Origin: DASRTE01 sp035656095
GTDB lineage: Bacteria; Actinomycetota; Actinomycetes; Jiangellales; Jiangellaceae
Length of the DNA: 64,000 nt
Direction: 5' to 3'
Assembly: GCA_035656095.1 (NCBI GenBank)
Contig: DASRTE010000121.1
Coordinates: forward strand, 1 to 64,000
Positions 56,461-64,000 of this stretch are shown piece by piece (positions within the stretch are counted from its first letter, which is position 1; each line of letters opens with the position of its first letter). The translations under genes were made by a program, and so were the position numbers. Below the pieces are notes generated by a model. That model searched no databases. It saw only the letters and a program-made list of their open reading frames with translations, and was not told where the DNA came from.

Positions 56461-57402
56461 ATGGCGACGAGCGCGGCGGCACGCTCGGCCACCCTGGCCG
56501 ACGCACGTCCCCCGCGGGCCGGCGGTGGCCGGCCCCCGGGGGAGCCGCGCCGGGTGGCGTACCTCTACATCCTGCCCGCCTACCTGGTCTTCGCCCTGTT
56601 CCTGCTGATCCCGCTCGGGCGGGCAGTCGTGCTCTCGCTGTACGACTGGAACGGCCTGTCCGTCGCGGAGTGGGTGGGACTCGACAACTACCGACAGGTC
56701 GTTGCCGACGAGGGCCTTCGCGCCGCGTTCGGCCACGCTGCCGTTTTGATCGTGTTCTACGCCGCGTTCCCGGTCGTGGTGGCGCTCGCGCTGGTGGCCA
56801 CGATGACCCGGGCCCGGCTGCGCGGGTTGGGCTTCTACCGCACCGTGCTGTTCGTCCCCCAGGTCATCGCGATGGTCGTGGTGGCCGTCGCGTGGCGTCA
56901 GATCTACGCGCCGGACGGCCCGCTGAACCAGGTGCTGCGCGCGATCGGCCTGGACGGGCTCGCGCGCGCCTGGCTCGGCGACTTCGTCTTCGCGCTGCCG
57001 GCCGTCGGGTTCATCGGCACCTGGGTGCAGATGGGCCTGTGCATCGTGCTGTTCCTCGCCGGCGTCAGCAAGATCCCGCGCGAACTCTACGAGGCGGCCC
57101 GCCTCGACGGAGCGGGTCCGGTCCGGGAGTTCTTCGCCGTCGTGCTCCCCGCCCTGCGCAACGAGATCAGCGTCGCGCTGACGCTGACCGTGATCGCCGC
57201 GCTGCGCAACTTCGACCTTGTGTATGTCACGACCGCCGGCGGTCCCGGGACGTCGACCACCGTGCCGTCGTACGAGGTGTACCGGCGGGCATTCGAGATC
57301 GGCCAGGTCGGCTCGGCGGCGGCGGTGGCTATCACACTGACGGCGATGATCTTCGTGCTGACCTTCGGGATCACCCGGATCGCGGAGCGGGGGACGGCAT
57401 GA
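56461..57402 (+). CDS. ABC sugar transporter permease (MalF/UgpA type)
   Basis: 313 residues with six predicted membrane helices after a Pro/Arg-rich N-terminus. The EAA loop ELYEAARLDGAGPVREFFAVVLPAL contacts the ATPase. It begins ten bases after the binding-protein gene and its stop overlaps the second permease (ATGA). Confidence 0.95.
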   Translation: MATSAAARSATLADARPPRAGGGRPPGEPRRVAYLYILPAYLVFALFLLIPLGRAVVLSLYDWNGLSVAEWVGLDNYRQVVADEGLRAAFGHAAVLIVFYAAFPVVVALALVATMTRARLRGLGFYRTVLFVPQVIAMVVVAVAWRQIYAPDGPLNQVLRAIGLDGLARAWLGDFVFALPAVGFIGTWVQMGLCIVLFLAGVSKIPRELYEAARLDGAGPVREFFAVVLPALRNEISVALTLTVIAALRNFDLVYVTTAGGPGTSTTVPSYEVYRRAFEIGQVGSAAAVAITLTAMIFVLTFGITRIAERGTA

Positions 57403-58214
57403 TCTCGCGCTCCGAGCGCGTGCTCAACTACCTCATCCTGAGCGTGTTCGCGCTGTTCGCCCTCTACCCCTTGCTGTCGATCGTGTCCGCGGCTCTGGCG
57501 CCGCCTGGCCAGGTGCCTGCCTTCCTTCCCACCGACATCACGTGGGGCAACTTCGCCGAGGCCTGGGATCTGGGCCGGTTCGGAACCTACCTGCGTACCA
57601 GTGCGGTGGTCAGCACGAGTGTCGTCGTGCTCGCCACGGTGTTCTCCGTGATGGCCGGATACGCGTTCGGGACGATGCACTTCCGGGGTTCGGCCGTGCT
57701 GTTCTACGTCCTCCTCCTCGGCATCATGGTTCCGACGGAGGCGATCGTCGTCCCGCTCTTCTTCGACCTGCGCGACATCGGCCTCACCAACACGCTGCTG
57801 GCGCTCGTCCTGCCGCAGACCGCCCAGTCGGTGGCGTTCGGCACCTTCTGGATGCGCGCCTACTTCCGGTCCAGCTCACGGGCGATGGTGGAAGCGGCCC
57901 GGATCGATGGCGCCGGGCACTGGCGCACTCTGTGGTCGGTGCTCTTGCCCATCGGCCGCCCGGCCATGATCACCATGATCGTGCTGGTGTTCATGTGGAC
58001 CTGGAACGAGTTCCTGATCCCGCTGGTCATGGTCACCGACGAGTCCCTGCGGACGGCACCACTCGGGCTGGCGTTCTTCCAGGGCCAGTACACGGCCGAT
58101 TTCGGCCTTCTCGCCGCCGGCGCCGCGATCGTGGCGACGCCGGTGGTCGTCGTGTACCTGTTCCTGCAGCGTCATTTCATCCGCGGGATGGTGGAGGGAG
58201 CGGTGAAGGAGTAG
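57399..58214 (+). CDS. ABC sugar transporter permease (MalG/UgpE type)
   Basis: 271 residues from ATG 57399. Six membrane helices; EAA loop MVEAARIDGAGHWRTLWSVLLPI; WTWNEFLIPLVM is typical of MalG-like proteins. Coupled to the first permease by ATGA. It completes the membrane part of the importer. Confidence 0.95.
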   Translation: MISRSERVLNYLILSVFALFALYPLLSIVSAALAPPGQVPAFLPTDITWGNFAEAWDLGRFGTYLRTSAVVSTSVVVLATVFSVMAGYAFGTMHFRGSAVLFYVLLLGIMVPTEAIVVPLFFDLRDIGLTNTLLALVLPQTAQSVAFGTFWMRAYFRSSSRAMVEAARIDGAGHWRTLWSVLLPIGRPAMITMIVLVFMWTWNEFLIPLVMVTDESLRTAPLGLAFFQGQYTADFGLLAAGAAIVATPVVVVYLFLQRHFIRGMVEGAVKE

Positions 58215-58413
58215 ATCGGACGGATCCGTGCCGAGCACTCCCAAGCAGAGACGATCAGAAGTGTGGCCGTAGTTGCACGTTTTGAGCCGTGACAACGTCG
58301 ACGGACCAGGCTCTTCCCTAGCAGATGGACGACGTCGGTCAGACTCTGGCATTGCCGATCAGGTTCGGTTACGGTTTCGAACCAAGCGCGCGCCCCCGGC
58401 GGAGGAGGTCATC

Positions 58414-61400
58414 GTGAAGCGACTGGGACTACTCCTGACGATGGTGGCGATGCTTCTCGTGGGCCTTGCCGCGCCCGCGGCTCCGGCCCAGCCCGACAGC
58501 GGTGACGACTCTGTCAAGATCAACCTGATGGGGGTATGGGCACACCCGGACGACGACACGAGCATCATCGGGCCGTGCGGTGTCTGGCACGAGCTGTACG
58601 ACATCCGCTGCGGCGTCATCATGCACACCCGGGGTGAGGGCGGCGGGAACGCGGTCGGCCTCGAATCCGGCCCCGATCTCGGGCTGCGACGCGAGAACGA
58701 GGACCGCGCCGCCCACTTCCGTTCCGGAACGGTCGACATCTTCAACGTCGACCGGGTCGACTTCTACTACAACACGAGCGCGCCTCTGACCGAGTTCTTC
58801 TGGGGTCACGACCAGACACTCGGCCAGACGGTTCGCATCATCCGGGAGACGCGTCCCGACGTCATGGTCGGGTTCAGCCCGCTCGGCGCCGGCCATGGAA
58901 ACCACCAGTACTCCGGCCGGATGATCTGGGAGGGCATCCGGGCCGCCGCCGACCCGACGATGTTCCCGGAGCAGCTCACCGGCCCGGATGCCCTCGAACC
59001 CTGGCTGGTCAAGAAGACGACGTCGGGCGGAAGCACGCAGGGATCCGGCGGCACCATCGGGCCGAACTGCACGGTCGGCTTCACGCCCGGCCCGACCAAC
59101 AACAGCGCCGTACACGGCGTATGGACCGGCTACGACTCGCCGTACGAGTGGTTGCCCGGCAACGTGCAGGGCATGCCGGCCGGTACGGCCAAGATCTGGG
59201 CGCAGATCGCCAGAGAAGGAAACCGCGCCTACCCGACCCAGAGCCGGATGCAGGAACAGGCCGTGGTGAACCCCGGCTGTTCGCGGTTCGGCGTCGCGCA
59301 GTCGTTCGTCCCGTTCCAGCCCAACAGCTCCCCGGCGGCCGGCAACGACGACGCGCTGTTCTACGGCGCGACCATCCCTGATCCGGGTGGCATGCCGTTG
59401 GGTTCGCTGCTCTACCTGACCTTCGACGAGTTCTTCAACGTGGCCGGCCAGCCCTTCGACGTGACCGTCCACACCCGGTCCGGCGCGGGCACCCTCCCGG
59501 CCGGCTCGGTGGTACTGACCGTGCCCACCGGCTGGACCGTCACCTCGGCCCAGGCCATCGGCCCGATCACGACCGACGCCGAGTCGACGGCCAGGTTCAC
59601 CGTGACGCCGGCCGGCGACGCCGCAGACAGCCGCTACAAGGTCGCGGCCAACCTGACGACCGGCGACATGACCGGGTATACGGACAACCAGGTGGAGATC
59701 ATTCCTGCTGTCGAGGGACGGTTCCAGCGCTGGGGCAACTTCGCCGAGTTCGACCAGTGGGCGGCCGCGAACACCTTCCTGGTCGGCCGGTCGGGAGCGG
59801 TGCAGAAGATCGGCGCCGGCGAGACGATCAGCGTTCCGGTCGTCGTGCACAACTGGACCACCACGGTGCAGAGCGGCGAGGTGAGCCTCGACGTTCCCGC
59901 CGGGTACTCCGTGGACGCGACCTCGAAGCCGTACTCGGCGTTGGCCGGCGGCGCGGAGCACACCGTCACGTTCCAGCTCACCCACACCGACCCGACCGCG
60001 GCCGGCGGGACCACCGACGACGTAATGATCACGACGTCGTACAGCGCCCCCGCGGGCTCGGCGAGCGAGGAGCTGTCGCTGACGGTAGTGCCGACCACGA
60101 CCATCGGGGCGGCACCGGCCGCGCCGACCCTCGACGCCGTCGAGGGCGCCGGGGAGTACACGGGGCCGGCACTGGACATCAGCCGGCGCTGGGAGGGTCA
60201 GAACTGCAGCCCCAACGGCACCGACTGCGGCACCGGCAGCTTCGCCAAGGTCAACTGGCACGACGACGACCTGTACCTGTACGTCCACGTGGTCGACGAC
60301 CTCCAGAGCTTCCCGGTGACGCCGGAGGGCTGCTGGGCCCACTGGCTCGCCGACTCGGTCGAGATCCTGCTCGACGCGCGCGGCAACTCGGTGGACACGT
60401 CGACGACGTTCAAGTCGGGCATCTTCCCGTTCACCGACGACCCGACCGGCAGCGCCGGCAACGGTGTCAACGGGCCGTGCTGGGAGCGCGACGCCGACAA
60501 CCACCAGGGATACTCGTCCGGGCCGCTGGCCGACACCGTCGAGGGCGGACCGAACGCCCCCGGTATGGAGGTGGTCACCAACGCGGTGCTCAACGCCGGG
60601 CGCACCTACGACGGCGGCGCGTACGACCTCGAGGTGAAGATCCCGCTCGACGTCCTGCCGGCGGCGGTCGGCCCGACCAGCGGTGCGCCCACCGGCGACC
60701 CGGCGAGCAACGACGCCGACCCGCTTTTCATGGGACTGAACATCACCCCGTACGACTCGGACACGCAGGACCACACCGGGCAGACCCGCCTCGCCTGGTC
60801 CCCGTTCGGCAGCCAGCAGTCCGAGCCGTACCGCTGGGGGCACGCCTACGTCGACGGGTACGTGCCGCCGGTGGGCCGCCCGGCCACACCGACCGAGCCG
60901 ATCATCCCCGATTCGGCGCTGCAGGGCGTGGAGTCGCCGCAGACGATCTACCAGTCTGCAACGAACGGCGTGCCGATCTCCGGGCTGCAGCCGAGCCGTG
61001 CGCTGCAGGTCTCGAACGTCGAGCTCGGATCGGCGGCGCTCGAGATGGATCTGCAGTCGAACGAGGCGGGCACCGCTCACGTCTACCTGTGGACCGGTCC
61101 GCACGGGAACATCCCGGTGTTCACGTCCAGCTGCCCCGACGACCAGGACGGGTTCAACGCGTGCTCGACGTCGGACGGCGCACCTCCGCCGTGGGGCACC
61201 GACATGAGCGGGCGTGTCCTCCGTCACGTCCGGGTCGACGTCGCCACGGGAACGGACGACCTGTCGATCCCGCTCGACGCGGACGCCTATGAAACCCTGC
61301 GGGCCAACGGCTCCGCGCTGGTCTCCTTCGAGTCGGCTAGCGGTGGGGCCACGGCGTGGTACTTCCCGCTGGCCGAGAGCTTCTCGCCACCGATCGAGAA

Positions 61401-61683
61401 CGCGCCGGCGGTGAACACGGTCAACGCGGGCTCGACCGTCGTGTTCAGGATCGACCTCGGCGACCAGGGCCTTGCCGACCTGGCCGACGGTTACCCGACG
61501 CTCACCCCCGTCGTCTGCGGCCTCCAGGCTCCGACCAGCGGTGCCGTCGAGGCGCAGGGCCACGCTCGCACCCAGGAGGTCTTCGTCTGGAAGACGGACT
61601 CGGAACTGCAGGGCTCGTGCGGCAGAATCGACTTCAAGCTGCCGGACGGGCCGACCCACTCTGCGTACCTCACGTTCAGATAG
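58414..61683 (+). CDS. Secreted multidomain PIG-L deacetylase
   Basis: 1089 residues from GTG 58414 with GGAGGAGG upstream. Signal peptide (1-26, ending PAAPAQ). PIG-L/LmbE deacetylase domain (about 34-300): metal motif AHPDDD (43-48) and distal GHGNHQ (160-165), zinc ligands of N-acetylglucosaminyl deacetylases. Two Ig-like, NPCBM-associated-type domains follow (about 375-480, PAGSVVLTVPTGWTV; about 495-600, SLDVPAGYSVDA). A CBM9/DOMON-like domain (about 605-830; FAKVNWHDDDLYLYVHVVDD, WLADSVEILLDARGN) probably binds carbohydrate. The last 250 residues are beta-rich and unassigned. No LPxTG or membrane anchor is seen. Predicted to deacetylate an extracellular sugar or glycan before uptake. 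Confidence 0.86.
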   Translation: MKRLGLLLTMVAMLLVGLAAPAAPAQPDSGDDSVKINLMGVWAHPDDDTSIIGPCGVWHELYDIRCGVIMHTRGEGGGNAVGLESGPDLGLRRENEDRAAHFRSGTVDIFNVDRVDFYYNTSAPLTEFFWGHDQTLGQTVRIIRETRPDVMVGFSPLGAGHGNHQYSGRMIWEGIRAAADPTMFPEQLTGPDALEPWLVKKTTSGGSTQGSGGTIGPNCTVGFTPGPTNNSAVHGVWTGYDSPYEWLPGNVQGMPAGTAKIWAQIAREGNRAYPTQSRMQEQAVVNPGCSRFGVAQSFVPFQPNSSPAAGNDDALFYGATIPDPGGMPLGSLLYLTFDEFFNVAGQPFDVTVHTRSGAGTLPAGSVVLTVPTGWTVTSAQAIGPITTDAESTARFTVTPAGDAADSRYKVAANLTTGDMTGYTDNQVEIIPAVEGRFQRWGNFAEFDQWAAANTFLVGRSGAVQKIGAGETISVPVVVHNWTTTVQSGEVSLDVPAGYSVDATSKPYSALAGGAEHTVTFQLTHTDPTAAGGTTDDVMITTSYSAPAGSASEELSLTVVPTTTIGAAPAAPTLDAVEGAGEYTGPALDISRRWEGQNCSPNGTDCGTGSFAKVNWHDDDLYLYVHVVDDLQSFPVTPEGCWAHWLADSVEILLDARGNSVDTSTTFKSGIFPFTDDPTGSAGNGVNGPCWERDADNHQGYSSGPLADTVEGGPNAPGMEVVTNAVLNAGRTYDGGAYDLEVKIPLDVLPAAVGPTSGAPTGDPASNDADPLFMGLNITPYDSDTQDHTGQTRLAWSPFGSQQSEPYRWGHAYVDGYVPPVGRPATPTEPIIPDSALQGVESPQTIYQSATNGVPISGLQPSRALQVSNVELGSAALEMDLQSNEAGTAHVYLWTGPHGNIPVFTSSCPDDQDGFNACSTSDGAPPPWGTDMSGRVLRHVRVDVATGTDDLSIPLDADAYETLRANGSALVSFESASGGATAWYFPLAESFSPPIENAPAVNTVNAGSTVVFRIDLGDQGLADLADGYPTLTPVVCGLQAPTSGAVEAQGHARTQEVFVWKTDSELQGSCGRIDFKLPDGPTHSAYLTFR

Positions 61684-61720
61684 TCACGGCGACGGCGGCA
61701 CGGTACGTGCGGGTCCGCCG

Positions 61721-61726
61721 TAGCCT
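61721..61726 (+). promoter_or_regulatory. -10 box of a leaderless promoter (TAGCCT)
   Basis: TAGCCT, seven bases, GTG 61734; it chooses GTG 61734 over ATG 61743 for the lipoprotein gene. Confidence 0.45.
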
Positions 61727-61733
61727 CGAACGG

Positions 61734-62321
61734 GTGCACCTGATGCGTCGACACGCCCTCGTCGTGATGGTCGCGGCCGTCGCGATCTCCTGCGCGGCGT
61801 GCAGCGAGCCCGGCGCGCAGGATGATGGGCAGACTGACGTCGCGGCGCCGAGCGGTGAGCCGTCGGGCACGCACCTCGCGCCGGACCTGGAGGCACGGCT
61901 GCCGGACGAACTGCGCGCCGTCCCGTTGACCACGGCGAGCACGGTGGGGCAGGCCGTGTTCGCCGACGATGCGTGGAGCCAGGTGATGACCGAGTTCCTC
62001 GACGGCGTCGACCGGACCCCGAGCGACCTCCGCTTCGCACAGGTGTGGGATCCGGGCACCGAGCTCGGCCTGGACGCGGGTGTGTTCCAGGTACCCGGTG
62101 TGGCAGCGACCGCGGTCCGGCAGGCCCTGGTCGACAGCGCGCGTCCGAACGCACCGGGGCTGACCGAGGCGACCGAGACGATGGGCGGCAAGCCGGTCAC
62201 GGCGGTGGTCTATCCCGGCGACGGCCCGACGCTCTATCTGTACGAGTACGACGACCTCGTGTTCTACGTGGGCACCCGCGACCACGACCTCGCGGTCGAC
62301 TTCCTGGCCGGATTGCCGTGA
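61734..62321 (+). CDS. Lipoprotein of unknown function
   Basis: 195 residues from GTG 61734 (MHLMRRHALVVMVAAVAISC) with a short lipobox ending at the Cys of CAAC. The mature protein has TTASTVGQAVFADDAWSQVMTEFLDG, FQVPGVAATAVRQAL, MGGKPVTAVVYPGDGPTLYLYEYDDLVFYVG, which look like a small two-domain beta-alpha fold with no known motif. It lies between the PIG-L deacetylase and the second DeoR gene and seems to have its own promoter, so a link to the sugar system is only positional. Confidence 0.75.
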   Translation: MHLMRRHALVVMVAAVAISCAACSEPGAQDDGQTDVAAPSGEPSGTHLAPDLEARLPDELRAVPLTTASTVGQAVFADDAWSQVMTEFLDGVDRTPSDLRFAQVWDPGTELGLDAGVFQVPGVAATAVRQALVDSARPNAPGLTEATETMGGKPVTAVVYPGDGPTLYLYEYDDLVFYVGTRDHDLAVDFLAGLP

Positions 62322-62376
62322 CCGCGCCTCGCGATAGGTACGGTCTGCACAGGCGACATCGCTCGAAGGAGAGGGT

Positions 62377-63129
62377 GTGCTCGCGGCGCAGCGTCGGCAG
62401 CTGATTCTCCGGGCCGTGCGTACCGACCAGGGCGCTGAGGTGGTCGACCTCGCCCACCGATTCGGTGTCTCCGAGATCACGGTGCGGCGGGACCTGACCG
62501 TCCTGGCCCGGGAGGGGAAACTGACCCGTGTCCACGGGGGTGCCATCGGCGAGGCCGACGAACCGCCGTTCGAGACGACGCAGACCGAGCGCCACGACGC
62601 AAAGGAGCGCATCGGCCGAGCCGCCGCGCTGATGGTGGCGGACGGCCAGACGATCATGATCGACATCGGGACGACGGCACTCGAGGTCGCCCGCGGCCTG
62701 CGTGGCCGCGCGCTGACGGTGATCACCAGCAACCTGGCGGTCGTCGACGAACTGCTCGAGGAGACCGGCATCGAGCTCGTGCTCCTCGGTGGTGTGGTCC
62801 GGCGCAACTACCGGTCGCTGGTCGGTGTGCTCGCCGAGGACGCGCTGCGTCAGCTGAGTGCCGACGTCGCCTTCATCGGGACGAGCGGCATCCGGCGCCA
62901 CGACCTGGCCGTCATGGACACGACGACCGTGGAGGTGCCGATCAAGCGAGGCATGATCGCCTCGGCCACCGACAGTGTGCTGCTCGCCGATGCGCAGAAG
63001 TTCTCCTCGGGCGGCGTCGTGCGGATCTGCGGCGTCGAGGAGTTCGCCGCCGTCGTGTCGGACGTCACGCTGGGCGAGCCCTTCGTCCATTCCGTCGAAC
63101 GGGCCGGCGTCGAGGTCGTCCGGGCCTGA
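62377..63129 (+). CDS. DeoR-family regulator (paralog)
   Basis: 250 residues from GTG 62377 with AAGGAGAGG upstream. Helix-turn-helix VVDLAHRFGVSEITVRRDLTVLAREGKLTRVHGG and sensor domain with IDIGTTALEVARGL, ITSNLAVVDELLEE, FIGTSGIRRHDLAVMDTTTVEVPIKRGM. Clearly a duplicate of the regulator at 52985-53737: NYRS, VMDTTT-EVP-KR and identical length. The recognition helices differ (SEITVRRDLTVLAREG versus SSATVRRDISLLDRDG), so they may read different operators. Targets unknown. Confidence 0.92.
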   Translation: MLAAQRRQLILRAVRTDQGAEVVDLAHRFGVSEITVRRDLTVLAREGKLTRVHGGAIGEADEPPFETTQTERHDAKERIGRAAALMVADGQTIMIDIGTTALEVARGLRGRALTVITSNLAVVDELLEETGIELVLLGGVVRRNYRSLVGVLAEDALRQLSADVAFIGTSGIRRHDLAVMDTTTVEVPIKRGMIASATDSVLLADAQKFSSGGVVRICGVEEFAAVVSDVTLGEPFVHSVERAGVEVVRA

Positions 63130-63241
63130 TCCAGACCTCGCCGGCCGCGGATCAGGCCTACCCGATCGTGGAGTCGACTGGTACTGTCCCGTGGGTCAGT
63201 TGTGACTCATGTGACTTGTGTGGTGGCGGGGGTGCTCGCCC

Positions 63242-63523
63242 ATGTCTGTCGTGATGACGGCCATGTCCGTGATCGTCGGCACGGCCCTCGCCGTGCTGGC
63301 ATTCGTGACCGTCGTCCGCATCGTCATCCGGGCCCGGGGTCTCCGGCGGCGGCTGCGGGCCCGCTACTTCACGACGGCGGCGTGGTTCTATCGGACCCGG
63401 CGCGGCCTTGGCCGGCGGCTGGCGGGCGTCGGTGCCCGCATCGAGCGTCGCCGTGAGCGCCGACTGGCAGTCCCTGCCGCGCCGCCACAGACGCAGACCG
63501 CTCCCCGTGGAGCCGGTGGCTGA
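63242..63523 (+). CDS. Small membrane protein with basic cytoplasmic tail
   Basis: 93 residues from ATG 63242. One hydrophobic helix (about 6-27, VIVGTALAVLAFVTVVRIVI) is followed by a strongly basic stretch (RARGLRRRLRARY, RRRERR). No family recognised. It lies between the second DeoR gene and ftsY. Start uncertain; a real gene is likely from the frame and codon use but not proven. Confidence 0.5.
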   Translation: MSVVMTAMSVIVGTALAVLAFVTVVRIVIRARGLRRRLRARYFTTAAWFYRTRRGLGRRLAGVGARIERRRERRLAVPAAPPQTQTAPRGAGG

Positions 63524-63567
63524 CCGGGGACCGAGGATCACCGGTCGCGTCTGGGAGGATGCCGATC

Positions 63568-64000
63568 GTGGAGTACCTGGTGGTCGGTGTCGTCGTCGCG
63601 ATCCTGCTCGTGGGCGGGATCGTCGCGTACGTGGTGCCGCGTCGACGGCGGCCGGAACCCCCGGTCGAGCGACGATCCGACGTCGACCTCGTCCCCGGCG
63701 TCGACGACGCAGCAGCGGGGGTGGAGACCACCGGTCGGCGACTGGACACGGTCGCAGAGCCGGACGACACCCTCGTCGAGGGCGCCGAGCGCCTCCCGGC
63801 ACCGCCCGAACGGCCTGCGCCGGCCGCCGGCCGCCTGGTGCGACTCCGCTCGCGGCTGGCCCGGTCACAGTCGACGCTCGGCAAAGGCCTGTTGGGTCTC
63901 TTGTCCAGGGAGCGGATCGACGACGACACCTGGCAGGAGATCGAGGACACGCTGCTGACCGCGGACCTCGGCGTGGCGCCGGCACAGGACCTGGTCGACC
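63568..64000 (+). CDS. ftsY: Signal recognition particle receptor FtsY (partial)
   Basis: 144 codons are in the window; the gene continues off the right edge. GTG 63568 sits seven bases after GAGGAT. A membrane-targeting N-terminal helix (MEYLVVGVVVAILLVGGIVAYV) is followed by an acidic, Pro-rich linker and then the start of the SRP54 N domain (RLVRLRSRLARSQSTLGKGLLGLL, then ERIDDDTWQEIEDTLLTADLGV). The GTPase part is outside the window. FtsY is usually close to smc in actinobacteria; here about 12 kb of sugar genes separate them. Confidence 0.9.
   Translation, partial: MEYLVVGVVVAILLVGGIVAYVVPRRRRPEPPVERRSDVDLVPGVDDAAAGVETTGRRLDTVAEPDDTLVEGAERLPAPPERPAPAAGRLVRLRSRLARSQSTLGKGLLGLLSRERIDDDTWQEIEDTLLTADLGVAPAQDLVD

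Overview
The window is a GC-rich chromosome segment (coding third positions almost all G or C, frequent GTG starts) from an actinobacterium. Evidence for this is the gene order (ilvBNC-serA-leuB-ilvE-cimA, then gltX-tRNAs-ndgR-leuCD-hup-cofC-plsC-gpsA-ddl-thiL-rpmB-fakA-recG-rsmD-coaD-sepIVA-DUF177-rpmF-rnc-mutM-acyP-smc-ftsY, which resembles Streptomyces), an HU protein with a lysine/alanine tail, a SepIVA-like coiled-coil protein, a CofC-type F420 enzyme and a DinB-fold protein of the kind used with mycothiol. The genus cannot be named from the sequence alone. Many start codons lie 6-8 nt after a TAnnnT box with no Shine-Dalgarno sequence, so leaderless mRNAs seem common.

Region 1 (1-6.1 kb): a partial membrane protein, a lipoprotein sugar/sorbosone-dehydrogenase-like propeller, a D-2-hydroxyacid dehydrogenase, a BNR-repeat propeller coupled to a MoaD/ThiS-like ubiquitin-fold protein, ilvD and a small GGDEF protein.

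Region 2 (6.1-16.4 kb): branched-chain amino acid and serine synthesis. ilvB-ilvN-ilvC follow a Leu/Val-rich leader peptide and terminator (classical attenuator); serA, leuB, ilvE and cimA follow. cimA has its own hairpin-plus-T-run preceded by a tiny Ile-Ile reading frame, a candidate isoleucine attenuator.

Region 3 (16.5-22.5 kb): an acyltransferase-3 membrane protein, a two-gene operon (conserved unknown plus glyoxalase fold), a SIMPL-domain gene broken by a one-base frameshift, a fumarylacetoacetate-hydrolase-family gene, gltX, tRNA-Gln(CTG) and tRNA-Glu(CTC).

Region 4 (22.5-33 kb): a small accessory cassette (PadR, SRPBCC, SnoaL), an IclR regulator (NdgR/LtbR type) divergent from leuCD across a 10+10 bp palindrome, then hup, a cold-shock-like protein, cofC, plsC, gpsA, a cystathionine gamma-synthase/lyase and ddl.

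Region 5 (33-51.1 kb): a second accessory patch (ArsR-like regulator, small secreted protein, FAD oxidoreductase), then the conserved housekeeping run DUF3515-Lrp-thiL-rpmB-fakA-recG-rsmD-coaD-sepIVA-DUF177-rpmF-rnc-mutM-acyP-smc. A decayed GAP-family membrane gene sits between recG and rsmD, flanked by a 24-bp near-perfect direct repeat of the recG/rsmD junction.

Region 6 (51.1-64 kb): a carbohydrate island between smc and ftsY: GH4 glycosidase and DeoR regulator on the minus strand; PfkB kinase, ABC sugar importer and a 1089-residue secreted PIG-L deacetylase on the plus strand; then a lipoprotein, a second paralogous DeoR regulator, a small membrane protein and the start of ftsY. A perfect 22-bp palindrome upstream of the first DeoR gene is its likely operator. 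The genes suggest extracellular deacetylation, import, phosphorylation and GH4-type cleavage of an unidentified sugar conjugate.
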